A DNA stretch of 64,000 nt from Streptomyces phyllanthi (GCF_009377205.1 NZ_VJZE01000004.1:19403-83402), one strand, 5' to 3'. Counted from the stretch's first letter, positions 1-9,009 are shown. The notes: generated from the sequence alone by a model not told the origin. Made by a program: numbers and translations.

Positions 1-890
1 TGGCCGACGGCAGCTTCGTCACCGCGAGCAGTACCGAGCACCCGGACCTGTTCTGGGCGCTGCGCGGGGGCGGCGGCAACTTCGGCATCGTGACCTCGTT
101 CACCTACCGGCTGCACCCGGTGGACACCGTGGGGGTCGGAATCACGGTGTGGCCGGTCGACCACACGCGTGAGGTGCTCACCTGGTACCGCGGCTTCCTC
201 CCCCGGGCCCCCGAAGACGTCTACGGCTTCTTCGCGCTCCTCACCATCCCGCCGGGCCCGCCCTTCCCCGAGGAGCTCCACGGCCAGAAGGTGTGCGGCG
301 TCGTGTGGTGTCACACCGGTGCCCCGGACCGCTTCGACGACGCTCTCAGGGCGGTGAACGAGCCCGGGCGGCCCGCCTTCCACTTCACGACGCCGATGCC
401 CTATCCCGCGTTGCAGAGCCTGTTCGACGAGGTGATCCCTCCCGGGTACCAGTGGTACTGGCGCGGTCACTTCTTCGACCGTATTCCGGACGCCGCCGTG
501 GACGTGCACTTCAAGTACGGCGAGAACCTGCCCACGCCGCTCTCGCTGATGCACCTCTATCCGGTCGACGCCGCCGCCCACCGGGTGGGCCCGGAGGAGA
601 CCGCGTGGGGCTACCGGGACGCCGTCTGGTCGGGCGTCTTCGCCGGAGTCGATCCCGACCCCGCCAACGCCGAGACCATCAGGCAGTGGTGTGTCGACTA
701 CTGGGAGGAGATGCGCCCGTACTCGATGGGCGGCTCGTACGTGAACTTCATGGGGCAGGGCGAGGGGCAGGAGCGGGTCCGGGCCACCTACCGCGACCAC
801 TACGACCGGCTGGCGCAGGTCAAGCGGACGTACGACCCGGGCAACCTCTTCCACGCCAACCAGAACATCGAGCCCGCCCAGCCGGCCTGA
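1..890 (+). CDS. FAD-binding oxidoreductase (PCMH/BBE family), 3' part
   Basis: The reading frame is open from the first complete codon (base 3) to the TGA at 888-890, so the gene starts before the window. The first residues visible are the end of the FAD-binding PCMH fold, with the motif LRGGGGNFGIVTSF at about residues 22-35 of the visible part; this Gly-rich stretch contacts the FAD pyrophosphate. The last 50 residues (YVNFMG...YDPGNLFHANQNI) are the BBE domain that closes berberine-bridge-type oxidases. These enzymes oxidise alcohols, sugars or alkaloid-like substrates with O2. The covalent-flavin His/Cys region lies outside the window and the substrate cannot be named. Confidence 0.93.
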   Translation, partial: ADGSFVTASSTEHPDLFWALRGGGGNFGIVTSFTYRLHPVDTVGVGITVWPVDHTREVLTWYRGFLPRAPEDVYGFFALLTIPPGPPFPEELHGQKVCGVVWCHTGAPDRFDDALRAVNEPGRPAFHFTTPMPYPALQSLFDEVIPPGYQWYWRGHFFDRIPDAAVDVHFKYGENLPTPLSLMHLYPVDAAAHRVGPEETAWGYRDAVWSGVFAGVDPDPANAETIRQWCVDYWEEMRPYSMGGSYVNFMGQGEGQERVRATYRDHYDRLAQVKRTYDPGNLFHANQNIEPAQPA

Positions 891-915
891 CCACCCGCCC
901 GACAAGCCCGCGTGC

Positions 916-1635
916 TCACATCGTCAGGGTCACACGCAGGAGGTTGTGGTCCGACAGACCGCCGGCGTCCTCGACCACCGCGTCACTGACGGCGGCACCG
1001 CGCACGGCCACGTGGTCGATGTGCTGGGACCCGGTGCCCGACGCGCGCGGCCGGGTGGGCAGGCCACCAGGGGGCGGATCCACGACGGTGAACCCCGGGC
1101 CGAGGCCGGCCGCCACGGTGGTGCGGTCGGCGTTGAAGTCACCGAGCAACACCACCGGGCCCGGTGTGGTGGCGGCCAGTTCCGCGAGGTGGGCCAGCTG
1201 ACGGGTCTGCCGCTGGTCGTAGCTGACGTGCGTGGCGACCACGAGCGCCCCGGCGGTCCTGACCGCGAGCAGTCCCTTGCCCGGATCGTCGTCGAAGGCT
1301 TCGGCGACTACGAGCTGAGCGGGCCCGTCCACCAGGAGCACGAGGTTCTCACTCGGATCCTGCAGTGGGCACGTCCCATGGCGTGGTCTCGGTACGCGTG
1401 GATACCTCAGCGAGTGGACCGTACGGCCGCGGACGCCCCTGTGCAGGCCGGCCAGTTGGTCACCGCTCACTTCCTGCAGGGCGACGACCTGTTCGGTGCG
1501 CCCCGCCAGCCGCGCGGTGACCGCGGCGATGCGCTCCGCTTCGTCGGGCCAGTCGCTCAGAACGTCCTCTCCCCAGTTCTCCCCGTGGACGCGGTGCAGG
1601 ACGTTCCAGGTCGCAGCGGTGATCACAGGCCACAT
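916..1635 (-). CDS. endonuclease/exonuclease/phosphatase family protein
   Basis: 239 aa from the ATG at 1635, whose first residues (MWPVITAATWNVLH) are the usual start of this fold. Family motifs in order: TWN near residue 10 (Asn ligand), ALQEV near 55 (metal-binding Glu), THVSY, LLGDFNAD near 165 (Asp/Asn of the active site) and the C-terminal SDHNLL (catalytic Asp-His). The fold is a Mg-dependent phosphodiesterase/phosphatase; the substrate could be nucleic acid, lipid or inositol phosphate. No signal peptide is seen, so it is probably cytoplasmic. A longer open frame continues upstream to 1908 but overlaps the SRPBCC gene and lacks family similarity. Confidence 0.88.
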   Translation of the reverse strand: MWPVITAATWNVLHRVHGENWGEDVLSDWPDEAERIAAVTARLAGRTEQVVALQEVSGDQLAGLHRGVRGRTVHSLRYPRVPRPRHGTCPLQDPSENLVLLVDGPAQLVVAEAFDDDPGKGLLAVRTAGALVVATHVSYDQRQTRQLAHLAELAATTPGPVVLLGDFNADRTTVAAGLGPGFTVVDPPPGGLPTRPRASGTGSQHIDHVAVRGAAVSDAVVEDAGGLSDHNLLRVTLTM

Positions 1636-1658
1636 GCTACGGCCACGATGCCGCCCCC

Positions 1659-2123
1659 TCAGCGTGCGGGATTCTCCGCGGACACCGCCACATCGGCGAG
1701 GTCCTTGGCGACTGCCCTGGCCACCGCTTTGGCACCCAGACCCCCGAGGAGCTTGGCGAGCAGGCCGACGAGACCCCCGGAGGGTATGGCGCTGAACGTC
1801 ATGCGTACCGTCGTCGGACCCGGTCCGCTCCCGGACAGAACGAACTCCGACACGTAGTGGGTGCCCTGCGAGTCGGCCTCGACGACGTACCGCGAGGGCG
1901 GCTCGCACGCCGTCACCCGCATCTCCTCGGTCGCCTGCTTGCCGAACATGCGCCGGGTCTCACGCCAGCGGGTCCCCACGCCGAACGGACCCTCGGTCAC
2001 CACCTCGACCCGGTCCACGCCGCTGAGCACCGAGGACATGCCCTCAAGATCCGTGAGCACCTCCCACACGCGCCCGGCGGATGCCTCGATCCGCCTCTCG
2101 ACCACAACGCTCGTCCCAGCCAC
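1659..2123 (-). CDS. SRPBCC-family (polyketide cyclase/START-like) protein
   Basis: 154 aa. The GTG start at 2123 is chosen because AGGAGG stands five bases upstream; the longer open frame to 2624 overlaps the divergent lipoprotein gene. The sequence follows the SRPBCC helix-grip pattern: an N-terminal strand (VVVERRIEASAGRVWEVLTDLEGM), a central GVGTRWRETRRMFG segment and a C-terminal helix with many Ala/Leu. Such proteins bind a hydrophobic ligand in a cavity; no ligand can be named. It reads in the same direction as the phosphatase gene, which starts 24 bases downstream, so the two may be co-transcribed. Confidence 0.83.
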   Translation of the reverse strand: MAGTSVVVERRIEASAGRVWEVLTDLEGMSSVLSGVDRVEVVTEGPFGVGTRWRETRRMFGKQATEEMRVTACEPPSRYVVEADSQGTHYVSEFVLSGSGPGPTTVRMTFSAIPSGGLVGLLAKLLGGLGAKAVARAVAKDLADVAVSAENPAR

Positions 2124-2255
2124 GGCAACCTCCTGCTCTCCATGAGAGCAGAAGCCAGTGACACCCGCCCTCCCGGCAGGGCTCCGCGTTGGGCAAAGGG
2201 TTGTCTGTTGTCCGGCGGCGCCCGAAGATGTGCCCAGCGTCAAAAGGGGGCAACT

Positions 2256-2771
2256 GTACGCATCCGGAATGCGGTTCTGGCAGGCACCAATCTCGCAGCG
2301 CTCACCCTGCTGACCGGCTGCACCGTGCCGCCGGCGGGCAGCACCGGCATCTCGGTCACCGAGGACGGGCGACCGCTCGGCGTGATCGTCGTCTGCCACG
2401 ATCACATCGACGGCGCGACGCTGTACACCCATACCGATGACGGCAAGGAGAAGACGCTCGCGCGCTGGAGTCACGCGGACCCCGTCAAGGGGTTCACCAC
2501 ATGGCCGCTCGAAACCGGAGGCCAGGGCTGGAAGGTCGACAGGGCAATGCCGACGACCCTCGATCGGCGTCGCACCTACACCCTCTACGGATGGACCAGC
2601 GACAACTCGTCGTCGGCGAACCACGTGTCCTTCACCCTCGCGCAGCTGGCCGGGCTCAAGCCCGGGCAGGTGCGCTACGACGCGGGCGACGAAGCCGACG
2701 GTGCCGATCGGAACCGCTACAGGACCGCGTCCTTCGACGACTTCCGAACCGAAGCCTGCGAAGACGAGTGA
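2256..2771 (+). CDS. putative lipoprotein, unknown function
   Basis: About 171 aa. The N terminus is a clear lipoprotein signal: Arg-containing start, hydrophobic core and the lipobox LLTGC at about residues 20-24, so the mature protein should be lipid-anchored outside the membrane. The rest is hydrophilic with no family I recognise; it ends in an acidic, Cys-containing tail (EACEDE). The start is odd: the codon that sits perfectly behind AAAGGGGGCAACT is GTA, not ATG/GTG/TTG. The nearest canonical in-frame starts are TTG at 2208 and ATG at 2142, which would give unusually long leaders. Confidence 0.65.
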   Translation, partial: VRIRNAVLAGTNLAALTLLTGCTVPPAGSTGISVTEDGRPLGVIVVCHDHIDGATLYTHTDDGKEKTLARWSHADPVKGFTTWPLETGGQGWKVDRAMPTTLDRRRTYTLYGWTSDNSSSANHVSFTLAQLAGLKPGQVRYDAGDEADGADRNRYRTASFDDFRTEACEDE

Positions 2772-2811
2772 CCTTCCTCGATCTTCCTCTCGTGATCACC
2801 GAAGCTCTCAA

Positions 2812-2839
2812 CTCCCTTACCAAATAGCTGGTTTGGGAG
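2812..2839 (+). terminator. imperfect stem-loop after lipoprotein gene
   Basis: Arms CTCCCTTACCA and TGGTTTGGGAG pair over 11 positions with two mismatches around a short AATAGC loop, 40 bases after the lipoprotein stop. It fits a weak intrinsic terminator. Confidence 0.4.
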
Positions 2840-2913
2840 CGCGTCCGTGAATGGGTAGATGGGTACGAAGACCGCGTGGATGCTCGGCCCGAGGCTGTTG
2901 AAGGTGGTGCGAC

Positions 2914-3813
2914 ATGTCCCTCGCGAACCAGCACCGGATGTCGGTGCTGCACATCGACCGCGACGCCGACCTGCCGTTGATGTACCTCTATCTGCCGGAA
3001 CAGAACATGTTCCGGACCATGGGATACGTCCGCCTCAGGGGTGTCACCGTCCGGGACGGCATGAGCCGTGTCGGACCCGACACGGACGGCGAGCGCGACG
3101 CGTTCCTGCTGGAGGTCCTGACCGCGTTGCTGGTCCCGTCGCGCGAAGCCCGGCGCATCGTACGCACGGCCACCCACATCGCGGGCAGAGACGGACCGGT
3201 CGCGGCCGATGACCGGTCCGCGGCCGCCGGTCCGGGTCCCTTCCTCCACGCGCCGCGCGGTGTTCCGTCGCCCGCGGCAGGCCGACAGGAGATGGGCGGC
3301 ACGCACCTGGTCGGACCCGGCGCCGTCGTGGGGCTGGTGTGCGGCCTGCTCGTCGGCCTGCTCCTCGCGGGCTGGAACGGCGCGGCGATCGGGGCGTTCG
3401 TCGGCATGTCGACGTTCCCCCACCTGTTCATGGGCGGATGGCAGGCCGTACACGCGCGCAGCCCCCGCAACTACGTGGAGATCCACGACACGGTGGCCCT
3501 GCTGCTCGTCGCGGCCGGTACGGTCGCGGGGGCCGTCCTCGGCCATGCACTCGGAAGCGAGGGCTTCGCCCGGGCACGCGGGGTCTTTCTCGGCATGGCG
3601 CTGGCGGCGTTCGCGCTCGGTCTGCTGGCCACGGCCTTCAGCATGGTGCCGTTCCGGCAGCGGTCGATGACCTGGCTGGGGCCACTCGTCGTGGGCGGCT
3701 TCGCCTGGGGTGCCCACTCCCTGTGGAGCAGCCCGGTGGCACTGGCACTGGGGATCGTCCTGGGGGTGCCCGTCGCGGGCGCCCTGACGCGCCGGGTCAG
3801 TGGTGTCGGCTGA
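2914..3813 (+). CDS. hypothetical membrane protein with cytoplasmic N-terminal domain
   Basis: 299 aa from the ATG at 2914. The first about 125 residues are soluble and contain no family I recognise; residues 95-128 look like a flexible linker rich in Ala, Gly and Pro. From about residue 133 there are five or six membrane segments (roughly 133-152, 155-175, 191-212, 222-243, 254-272, 274-291), several of them glycine-rich (GLVCGLLVGLLLAGWNGAAIGAFVG), as in tightly packed small membrane domains. It converges with the zinc-ribbon gene 31 bases downstream. The function is unknown. Confidence 0.75.
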   Translation: MSLANQHRMSVLHIDRDADLPLMYLYLPEQNMFRTMGYVRLRGVTVRDGMSRVGPDTDGERDAFLLEVLTALLVPSREARRIVRTATHIAGRDGPVAADDRSAAAGPGPFLHAPRGVPSPAAGRQEMGGTHLVGPGAVVGLVCGLLVGLLLAGWNGAAIGAFVGMSTFPHLFMGGWQAVHARSPRNYVEIHDTVALLLVAAGTVAGAVLGHALGSEGFARARGVFLGMALAAFALGLLATAFSMVPFRQRSMTWLGPLVVGGFAWGAHSLWSSPVALALGIVLGVPVAGALTRRVSGVG

Positions 3814-3844
3814 GGTGCGTACGTCGGTGGAGTACGGAACGCGT

Positions 3845-4324
3845 TCAGGTGCCCGGCGACCGGTCCTCGATCCGTGCGCGCCCGGTGTCGGTGGGAGCGA
3901 TGTCCCACGACCGGGACGCGGCGTCGTAGGAGATCTCGAAGGTGCCGTCGGCCTCCTCCAGCGTGGCCACCACGTCCCGCAGATCCCGGGCGGCCTCCAC
4001 GGGCAGCCGCTTGGGCATCCTGATCACCAGCCGGCCGTCCCGTGCGGCGATCTCGAGGAGTTCGGCCTCGGCGAGGCCCTGGCCGACCTCCTCCCGCCGA
4101 CCGGGGCGGAGCAGGTCGGCGATCTTGGGCCAGACCTCCTCGCCGGCCTTGCTCGCGATGGCCTGGACGAAGGGCTGCACCGCAGCGGTGATCACGACCA
4201 TCGTCACCAGGTCCAGGAACCCGACGCGCTCGCCGGCACCGCGCAGATCGCATTCCCAGCAGCGCGCGGCCGTTCGCCGGTGGCCGCAGACCGGGCACCG
4301 GAACTTCGACACGTCGCCTGTCAT
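3845..4324 (-). CDS. zinc-ribbon protein, unknown function
   Basis: 159 aa. The ATG at 4324 is preferred because GAGG lies five bases upstream; a GTG at 4330 is also possible. Residues 8-26 hold CPVCG...CWEC, a four-cysteine zinc ribbon. It is followed by a hydrophobic stretch (LDLVTMVVITAAVQPFV, about 38-54) that could be a membrane helix, and then by a charged alpha/beta region. It is divergent from the TPR-CHAT gene with 114 bases between the starts, so the two may be a functional pair, but nothing in the sequence states the role. Confidence 0.72.
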   Translation of the reverse strand: MTGDVSKFRCPVCGHRRTAARCWECDLRGAGERVGFLDLVTMVVITAAVQPFVQAIASKAGEEVWPKIADLLRPGRREEVGQGLAEAELLEIAARDGRLVIRMPKRLPVEAARDLRDVVATLEEADGTFEISYDAASRSWDIAPTDTGRARIEDRSPGT

Positions 4325-4438
4325 CCTCACCTCGCACAGGTGGCCACCGGTGGGCCGTCGCGTCAGAGTGCACCGAAGGCCGTGTCACCGCAAGCCGACA
4401 CCACGGACAACAAGCGGCTTGCCGAGCAAGGGGGTTGA

Positions 4439-7400
4439 GTGGTCGACCAGCTGATGAAACACAATCAGCTCGCGCGCCGCGCGCTCTGGCTGCTCCAACG
4501 CGCCCACCGGCGGCGCAGTGTCAGAAAGCTGAAGGCCGCGCGCCGGGCGTTCGAGAACGTCCTGGAGCTCATGTCGCCCCACCACCCCGACCGGCCGGCG
4601 TGCCTCAGCAACCTGAGCACGGCCCTGCGGCTCCAGTACGAGTGGATGTCGGACACCACCGCCCTCGATCGGCTCGTGGAGGTCAACGAGCTGATCACCC
4701 AGGACCTTTCCGAGGATCATCCGCAGCGGAACATCCACCGGCACAACCTGCGGAACATCGTGGCGGAGCTCGTGACCGGACCCCGCCGGCCCGGTCTGCT
4801 CGCCCGAGCGGTTCCCCTCGCGAGGGAGGCGGCGGCCGACCCCGCCCACCGGGCTGTGTTCCTGGAAGCCCTGATCGCCTGTCTGGACGAGCTGTTCGAG
4901 CACACCGAGGACGCGGTCGTGATGCTGGAACTCATCGCGCTGGACCGGGAACGACTGGCCTCCGTCCCCGACGACGATCCCGAAGCAGGTGCTCTCCTTG
5001 GCGACCTGGGGGCGAGCCTGCGGACGCTCGCCCTGCTGCGGGGGCAGCCGGAGGACCTCGCGGAAGCCGTCGCCGTCGGACGGCAGGCTGTCGAGAGGTG
5101 TCCGTCCGACCATGAGCATCGGGCGACCTGCCTCACCCTTCTCTGCAACTCGCTGCACGCCCTCTTCGTTCATCAGGACCGTTCGATGGAGACACTGCTC
5201 GAGTCGGTCGCCGTCGGGCGGCAGGCCGTCGCGGCGGCCCCGGCCGGGCACCCGCACCGCTCGTCCAGCCTGAACGGTCTCGGCATCGCCCTGCGCACAC
5301 TGTTCGAGGAGACCCGGGATCTCGACGCGCTCCACGAGGCGGTGCGGGTCTGCCGGGAAGCCGTCGCCAAGGTCGGACCGGACGACGCCAGGCGCGCCCG
5401 GTATCTCGGCAATCTGAGCGCCGTGGACCAGGAACTGTTCAAGCGGACCGGGGACAGGCAGGCGATCCTGGAAGCCGTGGCGGCCTCCCGCGAGGCCGTG
5501 GAGCTGAGTCCGGGCGACACCCCCCAGCGGGCCAACCGGCTGAGTGACCTCGGCAACGCGCTGCACATCCTGTCCGGGGACCTGTATGTCGCGTCCCCGG
5601 ACGACGGCTCCGCGCCAACCGAGGCTCCGGGAGCGGCGGACGGCGCGCCGCGGATCGGCGGCGTACCCGCCCTGCGGGAAGCGGTACGGGTCGCCAGGGC
5701 CGCGGTGGCGGCGGGTCCACGGGACGACGCGGACCGCGGCGGACGGCTGAGCAACCTCAGCGTGGCCGCCCGCACCCTCTTCGAACTCACCGGCGACACA
5801 GCTGTGTTGGAGGAGGCGGTCCAGGCCGCCCGTAACGGCGTCGCCGCGGCGACGGCGGACACGACGACCCGTGCGACGGCCCTGGTGGCCCTGGTCCGGG
5901 CGCTCGCGCGATGCCCCGCCGAGCCGGACGTCCTGCGGGAGATGCACGGGTTGTGCGCGGAACTCGCGACCGCCGCGACGACCCCGCGGAGCCGCGTCAT
6001 CGCGCACCTGCACCTGGGCCGGGCGGCGATGTCGGCCGATCCGCCCGAGGCCGGGACCGCGCTGGCGGCGTACGAGAAGGCCATCGCCTGGCTGCCGGAG
6101 ATCGCGCCGCGGCACCTGCTGCGCCCCGACCGCGAGTACGGGCTGGGTGAGCTGGCGGGCCTTCCGGCCGAGGCCGCGTCGGCCGCGCTGCACCTCGGCC
6201 GGCCCGAGCACGCGCTGCTGTTGCTGGAACATGCGCGCGGCCTGCTGCTGCGCGAGGGAATGGGCGGCCGCGACGACCTCGGCGAGCTGCGCCGGGCCGA
6301 CCCGGAAGCAGCCGAGGAGTTCGTCCGGCTCAGGGACCTGCTCAACGCCTCCGACCAGGCCGGTGCCGACCTCTTCCACGGGAACCGCGGAAACCCCGGA
6401 AATCCCCGAAAGCCCAGGGACTCCGGGAGCGTCCCGGCGGCGGCCCGGCACAGCGGCCGGGCGCAGCGGCACCGGGAGCTCGCCGAGCGGTGGGAGAGCC
6501 TGCTGGACCGTGTCCGCGCGCTTCCCGGCCTGGGGGGCTTCCTGCTGCCGCCGACGATCGAGTCCCTGCGCCGACGCCCTGCGGGCGGCCCGGTCGTGCT
6601 GGTCAACGCCAGTCCGTTCCGGTGTGACGCGCTGATCCTCACATCCGGCTCCCCCGTCCGCGCCCTGCGGCTGGACTGCGACTACCTCGAACTCCGCGAG
6701 CGGGCCAGGGACTTCCAGCGGCTGCCGCTCGCCGCACCCCACACGTCCACCGATCCGTCCCGGCCGGACGAGGCACGGCTCCTCGTCCACCTGGCCTGGC
6801 TGTGGGACCGCATCGGCCGACCGGTCCTGGCCGAGCTCGGCCTGCTGTCCCCCTCGCCGGTCCCGGCCGGCGAGGCCCCCCGGATCTGGTGGTGCCCGAT
6901 CGGGGTGGCGGCGTTCCTGCCGCTGCACGCCGCGGGCCGGCACATCGACGCGGCCCCGGACAGCGCCTCGACGGTCATGGACCATGTGGTCTCCTCGTAC
7001 ACCTCGACGGTGCACGCCCTCCCGCCCGACGACGCCCGCCGCGCCACCGGGGCGGGCACACCCGGCCGTGACACGCTCCTGATCGTCGAGGTGAGCGAGG
7101 CGCCCGGGGCGCCTTCGCTGCCGGGCGCCCGCTTCGAGGCCGACCGCCTGGCCGAGCTCGTGCCCGACTCGACGGTGCTCTCCGGTGCGCGGGCCACCCG
7201 GGACGCCGTACTGGGGGCGCTGCCCGGACACGGCGTCGCCCACTTCGCCTGCCACGCCGTCACCGACCCCCGGTCGCCGTCCCTCAACCGGCTGCTGCTG
7301 CACGACCACACGTCGGCTCCGCTGACGGCGATCGAGCTGTCGGCACTCAACGTTCCGCACGGCACACTGGCCTACCTGTCGGCCTGCGAGACGGCGAAGT

Positions 7401-7675
7401 CGAACGAGAGACTCGCCGACGAGGCCGTGCACATCGCCACGGCCTTCCAGCTCGCCGGTTACCGCCATGTCGTCGGTACACTCTGGCCGGTCGGCGACAG
7501 CGCCGCCGGACGCGTCGCGGACGACTTCTACACCGGCCTGGCCCCGTCCTCCGGGTCCGGGTCCTTCGACTCCGACCACGCGGCCAGGATCCTCCACCGC
7601 GCGGTGCACGCCCTCCGCGAGGACGTGCCGGACGAGCCGTCACGCTGGGCCGCGCACATCCATCTCGGCCCGTAG
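4439..7675 (+). CDS. TPR-CHAT protein (caspase-like peptidase)
   Basis: 1078 aa, GTG start behind GAGCAAGGGGG. Residues about 30-560 are helical TPR-like repeats of about 50 residues with the recurring pattern 'AV...R.AV...P.....RA..L..LG.AL..LFE.TGD'. A low-complexity linker rich in Gly, Asn, Pro and Arg (about 645-665) leads to a C-terminal CHAT domain. The caspase-type dyad is visible: His939 in HFACHAV and Cys983 in YLSACETAKS, followed by the GYRHVVGTLWPV motif. CHAT proteins are clan CD peptidases used in actinomycete signalling and in several defence systems. Here the likely partner is the divergent zinc-ribbon gene. The substrate is unknown. Confidence 0.93.
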   Translation: MVDQLMKHNQLARRALWLLQRAHRRRSVRKLKAARRAFENVLELMSPHHPDRPACLSNLSTALRLQYEWMSDTTALDRLVEVNELITQDLSEDHPQRNIHRHNLRNIVAELVTGPRRPGLLARAVPLAREAAADPAHRAVFLEALIACLDELFEHTEDAVVMLELIALDRERLASVPDDDPEAGALLGDLGASLRTLALLRGQPEDLAEAVAVGRQAVERCPSDHEHRATCLTLLCNSLHALFVHQDRSMETLLESVAVGRQAVAAAPAGHPHRSSSLNGLGIALRTLFEETRDLDALHEAVRVCREAVAKVGPDDARRARYLGNLSAVDQELFKRTGDRQAILEAVAASREAVELSPGDTPQRANRLSDLGNALHILSGDLYVASPDDGSAPTEAPGAADGAPRIGGVPALREAVRVARAAVAAGPRDDADRGGRLSNLSVAARTLFELTGDTAVLEEAVQAARNGVAAATADTTTRATALVALVRALARCPAEPDVLREMHGLCAELATAATTPRSRVIAHLHLGRAAMSADPPEAGTALAAYEKAIAWLPEIAPRHLLRPDREYGLGELAGLPAEAASAALHLGRPEHALLLLEHARGLLLREGMGGRDDLGELRRADPEAAEEFVRLRDLLNASDQAGADLFHGNRGNPGNPRKPRDSGSVPAAARHSGRAQRHRELAERWESLLDRVRALPGLGGFLLPPTIESLRRRPAGGPVVLVNASPFRCDALILTSGSPVRALRLDCDYLELRERARDFQRLPLAAPHTSTDPSRPDEARLLVHLAWLWDRIGRPVLAELGLLSPSPVPAGEAPRIWWCPIGVAAFLPLHAAGRHIDAAPDSASTVMDHVVSSYTSTVHALPPDDARRATGAGTPGRDTLLIVEVSEAPGAPSLPGARFEADRLAELVPDSTVLSGARATRDAVLGALPGHGVAHFACHAVTDPRSPSLNRLLLHDHTSAPLTAIELSALNVPHGTLAYLSACETAKSNERLADEAVHIATAFQLAGYRHVVGTLWPVGDSAAGRVADDFYTGLAPSSGSGSFDSDHAARILHRAVHALREDVPDEPSRWAAHIHLGP

Positions 7676-7717
7676 GGATCCCCGGTACGGCCGGGAGCGC
7701 CCACCGCGCCCTACCGG

Positions 7718-8491
7718 TTACCGGTGGCGCGGCCTCCCACGTTTGCCGCCTCGGGCACCCCCGGAGCCGCCGGAACCGCCCCGTGGCTTCTTGCCGGTCG
7801 TCTTCCCCGCCGCGGGCTTCCGCCGTGCGCCGGCCGCGTCGGGGCGCTGGCGCTGGCGCTCCGGTTGTGCCGCGGCTGTCGGGCGTCCCCGTGTGCTGTT
7901 GACCGTCCGGCCACGGACGATCCCGATGAAGTCCTCCACCAGGTCGGTGGTCGCGTCCTCGGGCCATGCCAGAGCGACGGCCGACTGGGGGGCGTCCACG
8001 AGCGGCCGGTAGGTGAGATCCCTGCGGTGGTGCAGGCGGGCCAGCGACTGAGGGACGACGAGGAGACCCACGCCCGCCGCCACGAGTTCGATGGCGTCGG
8101 CCGTCGTGGCGGGGCGCTCGACGGCGGGCCGCCCCGGAGGCTGCTCCCATCCGAGTACGTCGTCGAGCGGGTGGAACACGACGTCGTCGGCGAGGTCCTC
8201 GGCCGACACCTCGTCCACCGCCGTCGCGAGGTGGTCCTTGGGAACGACGACCACCGTCGTCTCGGTGTAGAGGGGAATCGCGCTGAAGACCGTACGGTCG
8301 ACCGGCAGCCGTACGAGCGCCGCGTCGGCCCCCTCGCTCCGCAGCACGTCAGCCGCTTCCGCGGCCGGGACGGGGACGAGGGTCAGGGGAATGTCGGGCA
8401 GGCGCTCGTTCCAGATCCGCACCCACTTGGCGGGCGTTGCCCCCGGGACGTACGCGAGCCGGAACGAAGGGGAAACATCCGAACCTGTCAC
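7718..8491 (-). CDS. LysR substrate-binding-domain protein without a DNA-binding domain
   Basis: 257 aa, GTG start beside GGAGGA. The protein begins directly in the periplasmic-binding-like effector domain of LysR regulators (FRLAYVPGATPAKWVRIWNERLPDIPLTLVPV) and runs through it to about residue 190; the N-terminal winged helix is absent. The last about 55 residues are a Gly/Arg/Lys-rich basic tail that could touch nucleic acid or a partner. It is divergent from the DUF5997 gene with 73 bases between the starts, so a functional link is likely. It may act as a stand-alone ligand sensor. Confidence 0.88.
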   Translation of the reverse strand: MTGSDVSPSFRLAYVPGATPAKWVRIWNERLPDIPLTLVPVPAAEAADVLRSEGADAALVRLPVDRTVFSAIPLYTETTVVVVPKDHLATAVDEVSAEDLADDVVFHPLDDVLGWEQPPGRPAVERPATTADAIELVAAGVGLLVVPQSLARLHHRRDLTYRPLVDAPQSAVALAWPEDATTDLVEDFIGIVRGRTVNSTRGRPTAAAQPERQRQRPDAAGARRKPAAGKTTGKKPRGGSGGSGGARGGKRGRPRHR

Positions 8492-8551
8492 TCCTCCAGG
8501 CTACCGGTCGCGGGCGGAGGTCTCGCAGGCAGAGGTCCCGTACACGGCCGA

Positions 8552-8557
8552 TAGTCT
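8552..8557 (+). promoter_or_regulatory. possible -10 box of a leaderless promoter
   Basis: TAGTCT ends seven bases before the ATG at 8565 and no ribosome binding site precedes that ATG. This is the layout of leaderless actinomycete genes. Confidence 0.4.
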
Positions 8558-8564
8558 GGACACC

Positions 8565-8969
8565 ATGAAGTCCCATCAGACCACCCAGACGATGAAGCCC
8601 GCGACCGCGGCGAAGAAGCTGGGTGTGTACCTCGAGGCCACCCCGGCCGAGTTCCAGGCCGGTGTCGTCTCACGCACCGAGTTGAACGAGCTCCAGGCCA
8701 ATCCCCCCGAGTGGCTCCGTGAGCTCCGGCGGAACGGCCCCCACCCCCGCCCGGTGGTCGCGGCGAAACTGGGCGTCTCCATCTCCGGCCTCGCCCGCGG
8801 TGGAATCACGGACCCGCTCACCACCGACCAGATCGAGACGCTGCTGACGGACCGGCCCGAGTGGCTGCAGAAGGAGCGCGCCACCCAGGCCGAGGTCCGC
8901 AGGGAAACGGCACGCGTCAAGAAGAAGAACGCCGAGCTCGACGAGCAGAAGCGTGGATCGCGCGCCTGA
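8565..8969 (+). CDS. DUF5997 family protein
   Basis: 134 aa from the ATG at 8565, starting MKSHQTTQTMKPATAAKKLGVYL, the pattern I associate with the actinobacterial DUF5997 family. It is small, charged and all-helical in appearance: a Leu-containing core (LNELQANPPEWLRELRRNG), a second helical repeat (VAAKLGVSISGLARGG...IETLLTDRPEWL) that resembles a helix-turn-helix, and a Lys/Arg/Glu-rich tail. No biochemical function is known. The divergent LysR-like ligand-binding gene suggests they act together. Confidence 0.85.
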   Translation: MKSHQTTQTMKPATAAKKLGVYLEATPAEFQAGVVSRTELNELQANPPEWLRELRRNGPHPRPVVAAKLGVSISGLARGGITDPLTTDQIETLLTDRPEWLQKERATQAEVRRETARVKKKNAELDEQKRGSRA

Positions 8970-9009
8970 CGCCTGCCCCTGGCGACCGGAGCGTGAGCGG
9001 TGAGGCGTG

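Noticed and set aside
4385..7609. Very long open frame antisense to the TPR-CHAT gene
   Set aside because: It is a high-G+C shadow: no domain, a composition of Arg/Gly/Gln/Pro runs, and the plus strand carries an intact two-domain protein with catalytic residues.
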